A stretch of DNA of 64,000 bases from Sulfurimonas sp. (GCF_028714975.1 NZ_JAQTLH010000001.1:286153-350152); one strand, 5' to 3'. Shown: positions 8,883 through 19,158, numbered from the stretch's first letter. The notes: a model not told the origin generated them from the sequence alone. Program-made: numbers and translations.

Positions 8883-9492
8883 CTCTAAAAAAGGGTATAT
8901 TTTAATCTCCACTAACATCCAAGCGGAGTTTGAGAGGCTAAGAGAAGAGTTAAAACCAAATAGAGTTGTCGGTTTTATAGAAGATGAGTTTAAAATAGAG
9001 CATGCAAAAGCAGTCCTTGCAGAGTCATACATCAGCGAATCGCAAACGAAATATATCGTTTTGGGTGCTAATAATTTTAACAGCGTTTCGCAAAATTCGC
9101 TTCTAAAACTACTGGAAGAGCCGCCTAGAAACATAGAGTACATTATCATATCCTCCACAAAATCAAACCTGCTTCCTACCGTACGCTCAAGAATGCCGAT
9201 TTTAAAAGGCGAAACAGAGCATACGGCACAAGAGATCAATATTAATCTATCTAAGATAGACTATGCAGAAGTTTTTGAGTTTTTAAAAGCAAACGAGAGA
9301 GTTAAAAAAAGCGAAGCGAAGGGTCTTGTCGAAGCGCTTTTTAACAGAGCCGTTAAAGAGAGGGTTACACTTAGTGTTTCACAACTTCAAAATTTTGACA
9401 GAGCGTATAGACTCTTGGAGTTAAACTCAAGACCGCAGAGTGTTTTGGCTATGCTTCTTATGAGTTTTGCGGGAGAAAAAAATGCAAATTGA
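8869..9492 (+). CDS. holB: DNA polymerase III subunit delta' (short HolB)
   Basis: About 207 aa. I chose the ATG at 8869 (MSTHNSKKGY) because GGAGAAG lies 5-11 nt upstream; the longer reading from 8833 runs inside hobA. The clamp-loader AAA+ core is abbreviated: the sensor region NSLLKLLEEPP and SSTKSNLLPTVRSRM are clear delta'/DnaX-family motifs. There is no Walker A, as usual for delta'. The short length is typical of epsilonproteobacteria. It overlaps hobA by 14 bp and folP by 11 bp, so translation is likely coupled. Confidence 0.88.
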   Translation: MSTHNSKKGYILISTNIQAEFERLREELKPNRVVGFIEDEFKIEHAKAVLAESYISESQTKYIVLGANNFNSVSQNSLLKLLEEPPRNIEYIIISSTKSNLLPTVRSRMPILKGETEHTAQEININLSKIDYAEVFEFLKANERVKKSEAKGLVEALFNRAVKERVTLSVSQLQNFDRAYRLLELNSRPQSVLAMLLMSFAGEKNAN

Positions 9493-10624
9493 ACTTTTAT
9501 CAAATAGTATTGATATAAAAAAATATCTAAAAGAGCTCGGCGTAGAGAGCGGCGGAGTAGGTATCATGTCGGCAAAAGCGGCACATCACACTCTCTATAT
9601 CAGAGATTTGCATGTAGGCGGAGCCAATATCTTAAAGCAGGATGCCCTAAGCGTGGGTGCCGATTTGGCGGTGCCTCGCGGAACGGTCGTGGCAAAAACT
9701 CCGCATGTGGATTGCATACTCATCGCAACTTCAAAACAGTTAGAGCTTCTTAGTAAAAAAGAGCTGCTTCAACCCTTTGGACTAAAAGAGGCGGCAAAAA
9801 AATTTCAAGAGATTTTAAAAATCAAAAAACCAAAAGATGTAGAAGTCATGGGCGTTATAAACGCGAATGACGACAGTTTTTTTAGCGAGTCGAGATTTAA
9901 AGAGGGCAGTGCGATAGAAGCCATAGAGCGTATGATAGCAGATGGCGCCCATATCATAGATATCGGCGGAGTTTCATCTGCTCCTAACTCTGCACGGGTA
10001 GATAAATATGAAGAGTTAAGAAGAGTAAAGCCGATTCTTGACGCAATACAAGGCGAAAAACTCTTTAATAAAGTAAAATTCAGCATTGATAGTTATGAGC
10101 CTGATGTTATCTCTTATGCGCTTGATAGCGGATTTAAGATAGTAAACGACATAACGGGTTTGGCGGATAAAGAGGTTTGCAGGCTTTGTGCAAGTTATGA
10201 TGCGACTGCAGTGATTATGCATATGCAAAAAAAACCGCAAACTATGCAAGAAAATCCGGAGTATGAAAATATATTAAGCGATATCTACTCATTTTTTGGG
10301 CAGAGAATCAAAGAGGCCAAAGCGATGGGTGTTAAAGATATTGTCCTAGATGTCGGAATAGGGTTTGGTAAAACGCTAGAACATAATTTGATGCTTATAA
10401 AACATCATGAACACTTTTTGACACTCGGCAAATCTCTGCTCATCGGTGCTTCAAGAAAGTCGATGATAGATAAAATCTCGCCCTCTCTGCCAAAAGAGAG
10501 GCTTGCAGGGACTATTGCTCTGCATCTTGAAGCTGTGAGAAACGGAGCTTCTATCATCCGTGTGCATGATGTAAGAGAACATATTCAAGCGTTAAAAATT
10601 CAACAAGCATTAAATGCCATTTAG
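9482..10624 (+). CDS. folP: Dihydropteroate synthase
   Basis: 380 aa from the ATG at 9482, preceded by GGGAG; this equals the length of H. pylori FolP, which has a ~100-residue N-terminal extension. The TIM-barrel motifs follow: MGVINANDDSFF, IIDIGGVSSAPNS, SIDSYEPDV, IVNDITG, VIMHMQKKPQTMQ, DVGIGFGKTLEHN, IGASRKSMI and GTIALHLEAV-type ending. It condenses p-aminobenzoate with hydroxymethyldihydropterin in folate synthesis and is the sulfonamide target. Last gene of the rppH run, followed 11 bp later by a CBS-GGDEF gene. Confidence 0.95.
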   Translation: MQIELLSNSIDIKKYLKELGVESGGVGIMSAKAAHHTLYIRDLHVGGANILKQDALSVGADLAVPRGTVVAKTPHVDCILIATSKQLELLSKKELLQPFGLKEAAKKFQEILKIKKPKDVEVMGVINANDDSFFSESRFKEGSAIEAIERMIADGAHIIDIGGVSSAPNSARVDKYEELRRVKPILDAIQGEKLFNKVKFSIDSYEPDVISYALDSGFKIVNDITGLADKEVCRLCASYDATAVIMHMQKKPQTMQENPEYENILSDIYSFFGQRIKEAKAMGVKDIVLDVGIGFGKTLEHNLMLIKHHEHFLTLGKSLLIGASRKSMIDKISPSLPKERLAGTIALHLEAVRNGASIIRVHDVREHIQALKIQQALNAI

Positions 10625-10635
10625 AGGTTAAAGTT

Positions 10636-11964
10636 ATGAAATTCCCGACAATCGGCAGTATAGCAACAACTTCAGTTGTTTCAATAGATATAAACAAGAC
10701 GATTTCAGATGCTATAAAAATGATGTTTGAGAGCGTGCATAGAAATATAATAGTAATAGATGAAAATGTTTTTCGTATTTTAACGGTAAACGACATTTTA
10801 AATATTAAAATTCAAAATATAGATTTGAATGATTCGCTTAAGAGCTTAAAACTTAATAGCGTTTCCGTAGCACATAAAGATAAAAATATTTTAGAGATAG
10901 TTGATTATCTAAATTGCGAAATAGAGTATATATGTGTAATTGATGGAGACGGTTCGCTTCACGGGCTTGTTTCGCATACGGATGTTACAAGCAGTATAGA
11001 CCCTGAGACACTGATGGATAATTTTTGTCTGCAGGACTTTTTAAAGCTTAGCAGAAGAGCCAAGTGGATAAATAAAGGTATGAAGACGCTTGATTTGCTT
11101 GAAGAGATGATAAAAAACCGTTACGAGAGCGTAATGATTGTAGAAAACTTCAAGCCTATAGGAATCTTTACTACAAAGGATGTTGTAAAAATCATCAAAC
11201 ATAACGAAGATTTAGAGCTGCCTGTAAGTAACTATATGTCATCTCCAGTTGAGACGATAAGTAAAAACAGTTCTATAAAAGAGGCTTTGGCATTTTTGAA
11301 AGAGAAGCATTATAAAAGAGTAGTAGTTGTTGACGATAACGGAGATATGTCTGGGATAATTACGCAAAAAGAGCTTATTTCCCTCTCATACTCAAGATGG
11401 GCAATGCTTATGAAAGAGCATCATGATGAGCTTTGTCAAATCAATGCTTCTCTTTTAAACAAGAGCAAAAAGTATGAAGCGATGGCTTCTATAGACCCTC
11501 TTACGAGTTTATATAACCGCAATAAATTTTTAGAACTATATCTCTCATCATACAAAACTATGGCAGAGAGAGATAACAGTATGTCATTAATCATAATAGA
11601 CATAGACCATTTTAAAAAGATAAACGATGCTTACGGGCATAATGTCGGGGATGAGGTTCTTGTAAAAATCTCTCATGAGCTGCAAAAAACCCTAAGAAAC
11701 ATAGATATAGTATGCAGATGGGGAGGAGAGGAGTTTGTTATACTCCTTCCTGCGACAGATATGGATAATGCACTTTTATTAGCCGAAAAATTAAGAGCTC
11801 ATATAGAAGAGTTAAATATAGATAAAGCAGGCAAAATTACTGCAAGCTTCGGAGTCACAAAAGTAGTAAAAGACGATGAGCTAAAGAGTGTCATCGAGAG
11901 AGCCGATAGAGCTCTCTATGAAGCAAAAGCTTCGGGTAGAAACTGTGTTAAGGCGATTTTTTAA
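10636..11964 (+). CDS. Diguanylate cyclase with CBS-domain pairs
   Basis: 442 aa, no membrane segment. Four CBS-like repeats occupy residues ~1-255 (IATTSVVSIDINKTISDAIKMM, SVMIVENFKPIGIFTTKDVV, NYMSSPVETISKNSSIKEAL and VVVDDNGDMSGIITQKEL are readable pieces). A GGDEF domain starts at ~285 with DPLTSLYNRNKF and carries the active-site variant GGEEF in WGGEEFVILLP, so it should make c-di-GMP. CBS pairs usually bind adenine nucleotides, so energy state may be the input; that is inference. It converges on and overlaps by 4 bp the next diguanylate cyclase gene. Confidence 0.9.
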   Translation: MKFPTIGSIATTSVVSIDINKTISDAIKMMFESVHRNIIVIDENVFRILTVNDILNIKIQNIDLNDSLKSLKLNSVSVAHKDKNILEIVDYLNCEIEYICVIDGDGSLHGLVSHTDVTSSIDPETLMDNFCLQDFLKLSRRAKWINKGMKTLDLLEEMIKNRYESVMIVENFKPIGIFTTKDVVKIIKHNEDLELPVSNYMSSPVETISKNSSIKEALAFLKEKHYKRVVVVDDNGDMSGIITQKELISLSYSRWAMLMKEHHDELCQINASLLNKSKKYEAMASIDPLTSLYNRNKFLELYLSSYKTMAERDNSMSLIIIDIDHFKKINDAYGHNVGDEVLVKISHELQKTLRNIDIVCRWGGEEFVILLPATDMDNALLLAEKLRAHIEELNIDKAGKITASFGVTKVVKDDELKSVIERADRALYEAKASGRNCVKAIF

Positions 11965-14069
11965 TCCTCTCTTATGCAGACTCTGTTTCTTCCGCTGTTT
12001 TTTGCCTCATAAAGAGCATCATCCGCTCTTTTTACTATTGTTTCAGATGTATCGTCATCAATAAAGCTGCTTACGCCGAAACTTGATGTTTTTCTCCCCA
12101 CGGCTTCAAATCGGTACTGTTCTATTTTTGCTCTTAAAATTTCTGCATGTTCGGCAGCTGCTTTTATATCCGTTTGCGGAAGTATAATCATAAACTCTTC
12201 TCCGCCCCAACGACCTACAATGTCTGTTACCCTTGAGTTCTCTTTTAATATTTTTGCAACATCAATAAGTGTTTTATCGCCGATGTTGTGCCCGTAAGTG
12301 TCGTTTACGGATTTGAAATGATCTATATCCAACATAATGACGCTAAAGATTTGTCTGTATCTTGAGGCTCTCTCTATCTCGCTATCAAAAATAGACTTAA
12401 GTTTTAGCCTATTGTATAGTTGCGTTAATTGATCCGTCACTGAAAGCTCTTCTGTAATCTTTTGAGCGGTTATATCGTATCTTAAGGAGGTATAGCCGAT
12501 TTTCTCCCCTGAGGCGTTATATATCGGAGAAATTGTTGCGTGTGTCCAATAAGACTTACCCTCTTTTGTAGTATTTCTTATCTCACCCCTCCAAGTTTCG
12601 TCTCTCCTTAAGGCTCCCCACATCTCTTTGTAGAGTTCGTTTGGTGTGTTAGGATGTCTCATTATATTGTGTTTTTTACCTATGAGTTCATCCTTCTCGT
12701 AGCCGGTAAAATTACAAAATGCACTACTGACTTCCGTAATAACTCCGTTTAAATCCGTTGAAGAGGAGATAATATATCTATCCACAATATCAAGATATCT
12801 TTTCATAGAAGCGTTTGTTTTGCTAAGCTCATTTTTTGCCTCTTCAAGCTCTCTTGTTCTCTCTCTTACTTTATCTTCAAGGCCGATAGCATGCTTTTTG
12901 ATAATATTTTGCGAATTTTTAAGTTTTTTAGCCATTTTGTTGAAGTTGCGCGCCAATACTCCTATTTCGTTGTCCACATAAACATCTACTCTGTTTTTTT
13001 CTTGATTTTCCAAAGAGAACTCTTTTACTCTTTTTATAAGAGCATCTATCGGAAAAACTATATGTTTTGTCGCCATAATGATTGCAATAGCAATAAAAAC
13101 CAAAACAATGAGGATAACTGCAATTGAGATTAATTCTTCTTTATGTATAGGTTTTAAAACTTCATCCAGATCTATTTTTACGATAACTCCCCAATTAAGC
13201 GCGGGAATATACCCCCACGCCGTGATAACTTCAACTCCTCTATAGTCAAGACCTTCACCGCTGCCGTATCCTCCTCTTGCAGCTTTTGCAGATGCCAACT
13301 CTTTGTTTTCGTTAAATTCAAATTCGTTTTCTACGGAGTTTTTTATATATTTTAAAGGCGTAGTTGATATTAATTTATTTTGAGAGTTTATGGTAGATGC
13401 AAAAAATTCACCGCTCTCACCTAAGCCTTTTTGATCATCAAATATTTTAGAGAGCCTGCCTTTTGCAAGTTGAATTGCAATAACACCGATAATTTTATCT
13501 TCATTATAGATCGGATGTGCAACAAAAGCCGCATGGGCTTCAGAAGGCAGATAATACTCAAAACTGCTTATCTTAGTGTTTAAAAACATTTTTGCATCTT
13601 TATATACGGAAGCCAAGTTTGTATCTTTATAGATACCTGTTATAAGATTTGTACCCAAATCTGACTCTTTTTTGAACGAGTAGATTATATTTCCGTCCAT
13701 ATCTATAAAAAAGATGTCATAAAATTTATCTTTATCTGTAAAGTTGTTTAGTATTTTGTTAAGTTTTTCGTCATCGCTAATTAGATGATTGTTTTGCTCA
13801 AAATTATCTTTATGTTTTAAAAAACCGTTAACCATACATGGAAAAGAGGCTATAAGCTTTGAACTTTTTTCGATATCTTCTATCTGATATTCTAATTTTG
13901 ATATTTTTTCATTTAAGGTAAGCTCAAGACGCTCTTTTGCTTGGGATTTAAACTGATTTTTGTAAAAGAAATAGTTTATACTAAAGAGAGTAATAATTGG
14001 AATAACGGAAACTACGATAAACCAAAATAGAATTTCATCTCTTATATGCAAATTGAACCGTCTACTCAT
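11961..14069 (-). CDS. Membrane diguanylate cyclase: Cache-HAMP-PAS-GGDEF
   Basis: 702 aa. A membrane helix at ~14-32 is followed by a large periplasmic Cache-type sensor (~35-310), a second membrane helix (~312-333), a HAMP-like segment and coiled coil (~335-415), and a PAS domain (~420-535) with the Aer-like HNIMRHPNTP and WRGEIRNTTKEGKSYW motifs. The GGDEF domain has LTQLYNRLKL and an intact GGEEF. A second membrane sensor input is likely supplied by the upstream periplasmic binding protein, whose stop overlaps this start as ATGA. Predicted to make c-di-GMP in response to a small solute and/or redox. Confidence 0.9.
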   Translation of the reverse strand: MSRRFNLHIRDEILFWFIVVSVIPIITLFSINYFFYKNQFKSQAKERLELTLNEKISKLEYQIEDIEKSSKLIASFPCMVNGFLKHKDNFEQNNHLISDDEKLNKILNNFTDKDKFYDIFFIDMDGNIIYSFKKESDLGTNLITGIYKDTNLASVYKDAKMFLNTKISSFEYYLPSEAHAAFVAHPIYNEDKIIGVIAIQLAKGRLSKIFDDQKGLGESGEFFASTINSQNKLISTTPLKYIKNSVENEFEFNENKELASAKAARGGYGSGEGLDYRGVEVITAWGYIPALNWGVIVKIDLDEVLKPIHKEELISIAVILIVLVFIAIAIIMATKHIVFPIDALIKRVKEFSLENQEKNRVDVYVDNEIGVLARNFNKMAKKLKNSQNIIKKHAIGLEDKVRERTRELEEAKNELSKTNASMKRYLDIVDRYIISSSTDLNGVITEVSSAFCNFTGYEKDELIGKKHNIMRHPNTPNELYKEMWGALRRDETWRGEIRNTTKEGKSYWTHATISPIYNASGEKIGYTSLRYDITAQKITEELSVTDQLTQLYNRLKLKSIFDSEIERASRYRQIFSVIMLDIDHFKSVNDTYGHNIGDKTLIDVAKILKENSRVTDIVGRWGGEEFMIILPQTDIKAAAEHAEILRAKIEQYRFEAVGRKTSSFGVSSFIDDDTSETIVKRADDALYEAKNSGRNRVCIRED

Positions 14070-15283
14070 TTTGTATCACCTTTGCCTTCCCAAGAGTTAC
14101 CAAAAGATTTATAAATCTCGTTTATACCGTTTTCCCAAAAATCAATCTCTTTAAACGGCGGATAGGGTTGAGGGTTTATTATATACTTAGATTGCCATAC
14201 GATATCAAACTGATTTTGGTTATTTATTTTGCCTATAAATACTTTTCTGTGAACATGTTGGTTTATGGGGTCTACATAAAAGATGTTATCAGATATATTA
14301 ACACTTGTTCTTTTTATATTTTTAAGTATCTCGGCGGAAGTTATTTCTTTTGATTTCAGTACCGCTTGTTTAAAAAGCTCTATGCCGAGATACATTGAAA
14401 ACATAGCATCTGTTGTAAACTTATTTTGACCGTCGTTAATACCTTTAAAATAGCCCCATGTTGCATAGTGTCCAAGAGTTGCGCTGTTTTGCACATGTTT
14501 GGAAATCTCTAAAAGCGATGCTTCATCCACGCTTAGTGATATCACAGGAACTATATCTGATGTTATGTTAAACTCTTGAAGTTTTTTAAAAAATTCTATG
14601 TTTGAATCGCCGTTTAGGGTATTTATAATTGCATCGGGTTTTTTAGATTTTATATCTTCAAAGAGATCTTTAAAATCGCTTGAGCCTAATGTAAAATATT
14701 TCTCTCCCACTACATGTAAATCGGTTAGTTTTGACAACTCGTTTATGTAAAAATTTGTAGCTTTTGGGTAGATGTAGTCTGAACCGACAAGATAGATATT
14801 GTTGCCGAAATTTGATTTGATAAAGTCTATAGTCGGGTTGACCTGCTGATTTGCGCTAAGACCTAAATAGACTATGTTTGGCGAACTCTCAAACCCTTCA
14901 TACTGAACGGGGTAAAATAGTATGCTGTTTGCTGATTCGACTATCTCTTTAACCTCTTTTCTTGAAGCGGAAGTCCAACATCCAAAGATAGCTACAACGC
15001 CTTTGTCGATAAGCTCTTTGGCACCTTTTTTAAACTCTTTTGAATCAGATTTTCCGTCAAACTCGATGATTTCTAGCTCTCTATTTAGCAGACCGCCGCT
15101 TCTGTTTATCTCTCTTGCGGCAGCTCTTAGTATATCTCCTAGAGGTTTTTCGTTTGTGCTCATGGTTCCGGTTGCCGAGTAAAGAAGACCTATTTTTATA
15201 CTCTCTTTTTTTATTCCTACAAAGGCAACTAACAAAGCAGCTATAAAAGTCGCAATGCTAAAGATAGCGATAAAAGTTCTCAT
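14066..15283 (-). CDS. Periplasmic amide/urea-type substrate-binding protein
   Basis: 405 aa from the ATG at 15281-15283 with GGGAG five bases upstream; a TTG four codons earlier is less likely. Residues ~1-25 form an uncleaved anchor or signal peptide. The body matches type-1 periplasmic-binding folds of the UrtA/AmiC class: KIGLLYSATGTMSTNEKPL, ARE INRSGGLL, GCWTSASRKEV, FYPVQYEGFE and FVGSDY-like VGSDYIYPKATN. No ABC permease or ATPase genes lie nearby. Instead it is translationally coupled (4-bp ATGA overlap) to a Cache-GGDEF protein, so it more likely serves signalling than uptake. Confidence 0.82.
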   Translation of the reverse strand: MRTFIAIFSIATFIAALLVAFVGIKKESIKIGLLYSATGTMSTNEKPLGDILRAAAREINRSGGLLNRELEIIEFDGKSDSKEFKKGAKELIDKGVVAIFGCWTSASRKEVKEIVESANSILFYPVQYEGFESSPNIVYLGLSANQQVNPTIDFIKSNFGNNIYLVGSDYIYPKATNFYINELSKLTDLHVVGEKYFTLGSSDFKDLFEDIKSKKPDAIINTLNGDSNIEFFKKLQEFNITSDIVPVISLSVDEASLLEISKHVQNSATLGHYATWGYFKGINDGQNKFTTDAMFSMYLGIELFKQAVLKSKEITSAEILKNIKRTSVNISDNIFYVDPINQHVHRKVFIGKINNQNQFDIVWQSKYIINPQPYPPFKEIDFWENGINEIYKSFGNSWEGKGDTK

Positions 15284-15350
15284 AGCTTCTCCCAAGTCAA
15301 AATGGTCGAAAATAAACTCTTATGTTTTTATATATAGTACCTCAATATCT

Positions 15351-16334
15351 TTAAAAAGTAGCAGGTGCTATATATTTTCCATTGACAAAACGGCAGCCGT
15401 GACCTTTTGGAAAGAGTTTCTTTGCATCAATCCATAGCTCGTTTACACTCTCTTTATGGGTAAAGTCGATTTTTGCCTGAGACTCCTTCACATCAACGAC
15501 TAAACCGCAATTTGTTTCTACACCTTTTTTAATGTTTTTTCTAAAGTTTTCAATGCTTTTTGTGTAGTTGTCTATAGCTTTTTGCTCCATTTTTGCTAAG
15601 TTTATATTCTCTTTTTCTAGCTGTTTTTCGCTCTTTAGTATCTTTTGTTCGCTTGCTTTTGCCAATCGCTCTTCTTCTAGCTTTTTATTTTGCTCTTGGA
15701 TTTTTAAATTATCGCGATTTTTTGTAGCAATAGGAATTAAAGTAGAGGCATAAGCATAAGATGAATATTTTTCTATAAATGCATCAAGCTCGTTTACTGT
15801 TTTAGCTTCAAGAAATAGGCGGTCACATTGTGCACGCTCAAATATAATTTTTTTATTCTCAATAGCTTTAAACAGGTTTGTCTGTCTTATGGCTTCATCA
15901 ATCAGCTCTTTATCGACATACTTTTGTTTAGGAGATTTAGCATCAAGATTTTTTATGAGGCCTACGATATTTTCCGGAGTAACAGCACTTGTTAGATTGC
16001 TTGTACACGGAGTATATTGACCGGTATTATTTGAGTCACGGCATACATATACATTTGAAGAGTTCATCGCAAAATTTGGGTTTACTTCGCCATTTGCCTC
16101 ATTTACTTTAAGAATCTCTTGATTCGTTTTTGCTCTTTTTTCTATTTCGGTATCTTTTATATCGACTATTTTCCAACCGGTATTATTTTTTTCAATCAAT
16201 GCATAATAGTAACCGCTTTGGCTCACATATCCGCTCTTAGATGCAGATTTTGCATTAAGAGCCTGATTTGAGGTACTGCATCCAAAAAACAGGATAGATA
16301 AAGTAAGCGTATAAATAATATTTTTGTAAAACAC
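15351..16334 (-). CDS. Putative lipoprotein with central coiled coil
   Basis: 327 aa. A lipobox is visible: ILFFGC at residues ~15-20, so the mature protein should begin with a lipidated cysteine. Residues ~200-255 are rich in Lys/Glu/Gln and form a likely coiled coil (KIQEQNKKLEEERLAKASE). The C-terminal ~75 residues (CGLVVDVKESQAKIDF to the end) could be a small beta domain. I do not recognise the family. It stands alone on the minus strand, with a hairpin separating it from dnaK. Confidence 0.65.
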   Translation of the reverse strand: MFYKNIIYTLTLSILFFGCSTSNQALNAKSASKSGYVSQSGYYYALIEKNNTGWKIVDIKDTEIEKRAKTNQEILKVNEANGEVNPNFAMNSSNVYVCRDSNNTGQYTPCTSNLTSAVTPENIVGLIKNLDAKSPKQKYVDKELIDEAIRQTNLFKAIENKKIIFERAQCDRLFLEAKTVNELDAFIEKYSSYAYASTLIPIATKNRDNLKIQEQNKKLEEERLAKASEQKILKSEKQLEKENINLAKMEQKAIDNYTKSIENFRKNIKKGVETNCGLVVDVKESQAKIDFTHKESVNELWIDAKKLFPKGHGCRFVNGKYIAPATF

Positions 16335-16453
16335 ATAATTCCTTTTAAGGTTTAAGTAGTTGAGATGTTTAATCAGACCTGTAAATTAATTTTACATCGT
16401 GAAATATTAAAAAGCCGTTAAGCTCTTTAGAATGTGGCGGGTTTTTAAGGATA

Positions 16454-16477
16454 CTCTCACACGTATTTGTGTGAGAG
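16454..16477 (-). terminator. Hairpin downstream of dnaK
   Basis: A perfect 9-bp inverted repeat CTCTCACAC-GTATTT-GTGTGAGAG lies 12 bp past the dnaK stop. There is no good U-tract on the dnaK strand, so it may be a weak terminator or an mRNA 3'-end stabiliser. Confidence 0.5.
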
Positions 16478-16488
16478 CAAAGCTGTTT

Positions 16489-18369
16489 TTACTCTATTTC
16501 AGCATCGATGACATCATCATCTTTCTTCTTTTTTGAACTATCTGCGTGAGCTGCAGTATCATCTTTTTTGTACATCTGCTCAGCCATTTTGTGACTTACT
16601 TCCGTTAAAGTTTTCACTTTTGCTTCAATCTGCTCTTTTGTAGAGTTTGTATCTTTGAGAACATCTTTTAGTTCAGATATAGCACTCTCTATCTTAGTTT
16701 TTTCGCTTGCATCGATTTTAGTACCGATTTCGCCTAACGATTTTTCAGTTTGTGCTATAAGTGCATCGGCTTGATTTTTAAGGTCAACCAACTCTCTTCT
16801 TTTTGAGTCTTCCGCTTTGTGTGCCTCTGCATCTTGAACCATTTTGTTAATCTCTTCTTCGCTAAGTCCTGAAGAACCGCTGATTGTGATTGATTGAGAT
16901 TTGCCCGTACCTTTGTCGGTCGAACTAACAGTTAAAATTCCGTTTGCATCGATATCAAAAGTTACTTCGATTTGAGGCACGCCTCTTGGAGCCGCTGCGA
17001 TGTTTCCTAGTTCAAATAGACCTAAAGATTTGTTATCTCTTGCAAACTCTCTCTCACCTTGAACAACCGAGATGCTAACGGCAGGCTGGTTGTCTTCTGC
17101 AGTTGAGAAGATTTGAGATTTTTTAACCGGAATCGTCGTACCTTTTTCAATGATTTTAGTAGCAACACCGCCTAAAGTCTCGATTCCAAGGGAAAGCGGA
17201 GTAACATCAAGTAGAAGTACATCTTTAACGTCTCCTCTTAAAACACCGCCTTGGATAGCTGCACCCGCCGCAACAACTTCGTCAGGGTTTACGCTTTTGT
17301 TTAGGTTTTTACCGCCAAAGTAATCAGAAACCATTTTTTGAGCAAGCGGAACACGGATTGAACCGCCGACCATGATAATCTCTTTGATATCGCTGTTTGA
17401 TAAACCTGACTCTTTCATAGCAGTTTTGATATGCTCGATAGTCTCTTCAACAAGTTTTTCAATCATACTCTCAAATTTAGCGCGAGTAAGTTTGATAACC
17501 AAGTGTTGAGGACCTGCTTGCGTCATAGTGATAAACGGCAGGTTAATCTCTGTTTCAGTAGATGAACTTAACTCTTTTTTAGCATTTTCAGCTGCATCTT
17601 TTAAGCGTTGAAGTGCCATTTTGTCGTTTTTAAGATCTACGCCGTGAGTATTTTTAAACTCGCTGTTTAGGTAATCAACGATTTTGTTGTCAAAGTCGTC
17701 CCCGCCTAAAAATGCGTTACCGTCAGTTGAGAGAACTTCAAAAGTACCGTCACTTATCTCTAAAACAGTAACATCGAATGTCCCGCCCCCTAGGTCATAA
17801 ACAAGTACATTTTCATCCGATTTGCTCTCTAGTCCGTACGCAAGTGCAGAAGCGGTAGGCTCGTTGATGATACGAAGAACATTAAGACCCGCGATAGTCC
17901 CCGCATCTTTTGTAGCCTTTCTTTGTGCATCGTTAAAATACGCCGGAACCGTAATAACCGCGTCAGTTACGGTAGAACCGAGGTAAGCTTCAGCATCCTC
18001 TTTTAGTTTAGAAAGGATCTTAGCCGAAATCTCTTGCGGAGTGTAAATCTTGCCCGCAACATCAACGGCAGCCATGCCGTCTTTGTTAACTATGTTATAA
18101 GTTACTTTATCGTGAGCAGCTTTTGCATTTTCCTCGCTCATCATAAGACCCATAATTCTCTTGATTGAAGAGATTGTTTTGTTTGGGTTTGTTATCGCTT
18201 GGCGTTTTGCAGGATCTCCTACTAAAACTTCACCTTTATCCGTAAATGCAACTACCGAAGGAGTCGTATTTTTACCCTCTTTATTCGGGATGATTTTCGC
18301 CTCACCGCCCTCATAAACAGCAACACATGAATTTGTCGTTCCTAAATCTATACCTATTACTTTACTCAT
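16489..18369 (-). CDS. dnaK: Chaperone DnaK (Hsp70)
   Basis: 626 aa. The ATPase domain starts [18 protein letters not shown] and contains [45 protein letters not shown] and [16 protein letters not shown]. The substrate-binding domain follows ([18 protein letters not shown]), then the helical lid and an acidic C-terminus ending [10 protein letters not shown], close to the EEVD-like tail of bacterial DnaK. It lies 177 bp downstream of grpE on the same strand, with an AAGGA ribosome site in front of its ATG. Confidence 0.98.
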   Translation of the reverse strand: MSKVIGIDLGTTNSCVAVYEGGEAKIIPNKEGKNTTPSVVAFTDKGEVLVGDPAKRQAITNPNKTISSIKRIMGLMMSEENAKAAHDKVTYNIVNKDGMAAVDVAGKIYTPQEISAKILSKLKEDAEAYLGSTVTDAVITVPAYFNDAQRKATKDAGTIAGLNVLRIINEPTASALAYGLESKSDENVLVYDLGGGTFDVTVLEISDGTFEVLSTDGNAFLGGDDFDNKIVDYLNSEFKNTHGVDLKNDKMALQRLKDAAENAKKELSSSTETEINLPFITMTQAGPQHLVIKLTRAKFESMIEKLVEETIEHIKTAMKESGLSNSDIKEIIMVGGSIRVPLAQKMVSDYFGGKNLNKSVNPDEVVAAGAAIQGGVLRGDVKDVLLLDVTPLSLGIETLGGVATKIIEKGTTIPVKKSQIFSTAEDNQPAVSISVVQGEREFARDNKSLGLFELGNIAAAPRGVPQIEVTFDIDANGILTVSSTDKGTGKSQSITISGSSGLSEEEINKMVQDAEAHKAEDSKRRELVDLKNQADALIAQTEKSLGEIGTKIDASEKTKIESAISELKDVLKDTNSTKEQIEAKVKTLTEVSHKMAEQMYKKDDTAAHADSSKKKKDDDVIDAEIE

Positions 18370-18546
18370 TTTTTTATCCTTAATTTGATTTTATTTTATA
18401 AAATAAAATAAAATGAAGGGAACCTCCATCTTATTTGTCGCAAAAGGAACAAGTCCCTTTCGCTTTCGCTAGCCGCTAAGGCACTAAAGTTTGACACTTT
18501 TGTGTCAGATTTGATTTTTTATCTTATAAAACTATATGAACGAATG

Positions 18547-19092
18547 TTAATTCGCCACAACAACCATCGCTTCGCGAAGCGGTCTCTCTTTATATTTATA
18601 GCCTGTTTGGAAAGTTTGAACTATCTGTCCGCTCTCTACCGTGTCGCTATCTACGCTTTGTATAGCGTTATGAATGTTCGGGTCAAAAGGTTCGTCGTGA
18701 GAAACCATCTTTACGCCGTGCTTTTCCAAAGCGGTCGTGAGCTGCTTTAGCGTAAGCTCAATCCCCTCTTTTAATTTTTCTAAGTGTTCTACGGGGTCTG
18801 CTACGCTTGCAGTCGATGAGAGAGCCATTTGAAGTGCATCCATAACTGGAATCATATCTTTGGCAAATTTCTCGTTTGAATATTCGACCGCAGTATACTT
18901 CTCTCTCTCCAATCTTTTTTTGATATTATCAAAATCAGCATGAACGCGAGCATATTTGTCTTTTAGTTCAGCCATTTCGGCTTGTAAAAGATTAAACTCG
19001 TTTTCAACGGCTGCTGCTTCTGCCGCCGCATCATCTAGTTCAACTTTTTCAAGAGTTTCGCTTTGAACCTCTTCATTATTTTCTTTTGACAT
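18547..19092 (-). CDS. grpE: Nucleotide exchange factor GrpE
   Basis: 181 aa. A long charged N-terminal helix (ELKDKYARVHADFDNIKKRLEREK, residues ~43-66) is followed by the beta domain with NPNIHNAI-type DPNIHNAIQSV, GQIVQTFQTGYKYKERPLREAMV. GrpE releases ADP from DnaK. It precedes dnaK; hrcA, which often leads this operon in epsilonproteobacteria, is not in front of it here. An AGGAGT ribosome site precedes the ATG at 19090-19092. Confidence 0.96.
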   Translation of the reverse strand: MSKENNEEVQSETLEKVELDDAAAEAAAVENEFNLLQAEMAELKDKYARVHADFDNIKKRLEREKYTAVEYSNEKFAKDMIPVMDALQMALSSTASVADPVEHLEKLKEGIELTLKQLTTALEKHGVKMVSHDEPFDPNIHNAIQSVDSDTVESGQIVQTFQTGYKYKERPLREAMVVVAN

Positions 19093-19129
19093 AGTTGTTA
19101 AATCACTCCTTTTCTAAAAAGATGACAGA

Positions 19130-19158
19130 ATTATACATATTGAGCGTAATAATGTCAA
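19130..19158 (-). promoter_or_regulatory. Consensus sigma-70 promoter of grpE-dnaK
   Basis: On the minus strand: TTGACA (19153-19158), a 17-bp spacer, then TATAAT (19130-19135), a perfect match to consensus. The transcript would start ~30 nt before the grpE ATG. I see no CIRCE (TTAGCACTC-N9-GAGTGCTAA) or HAIR-like operator overlapping it. Confidence 0.85.
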
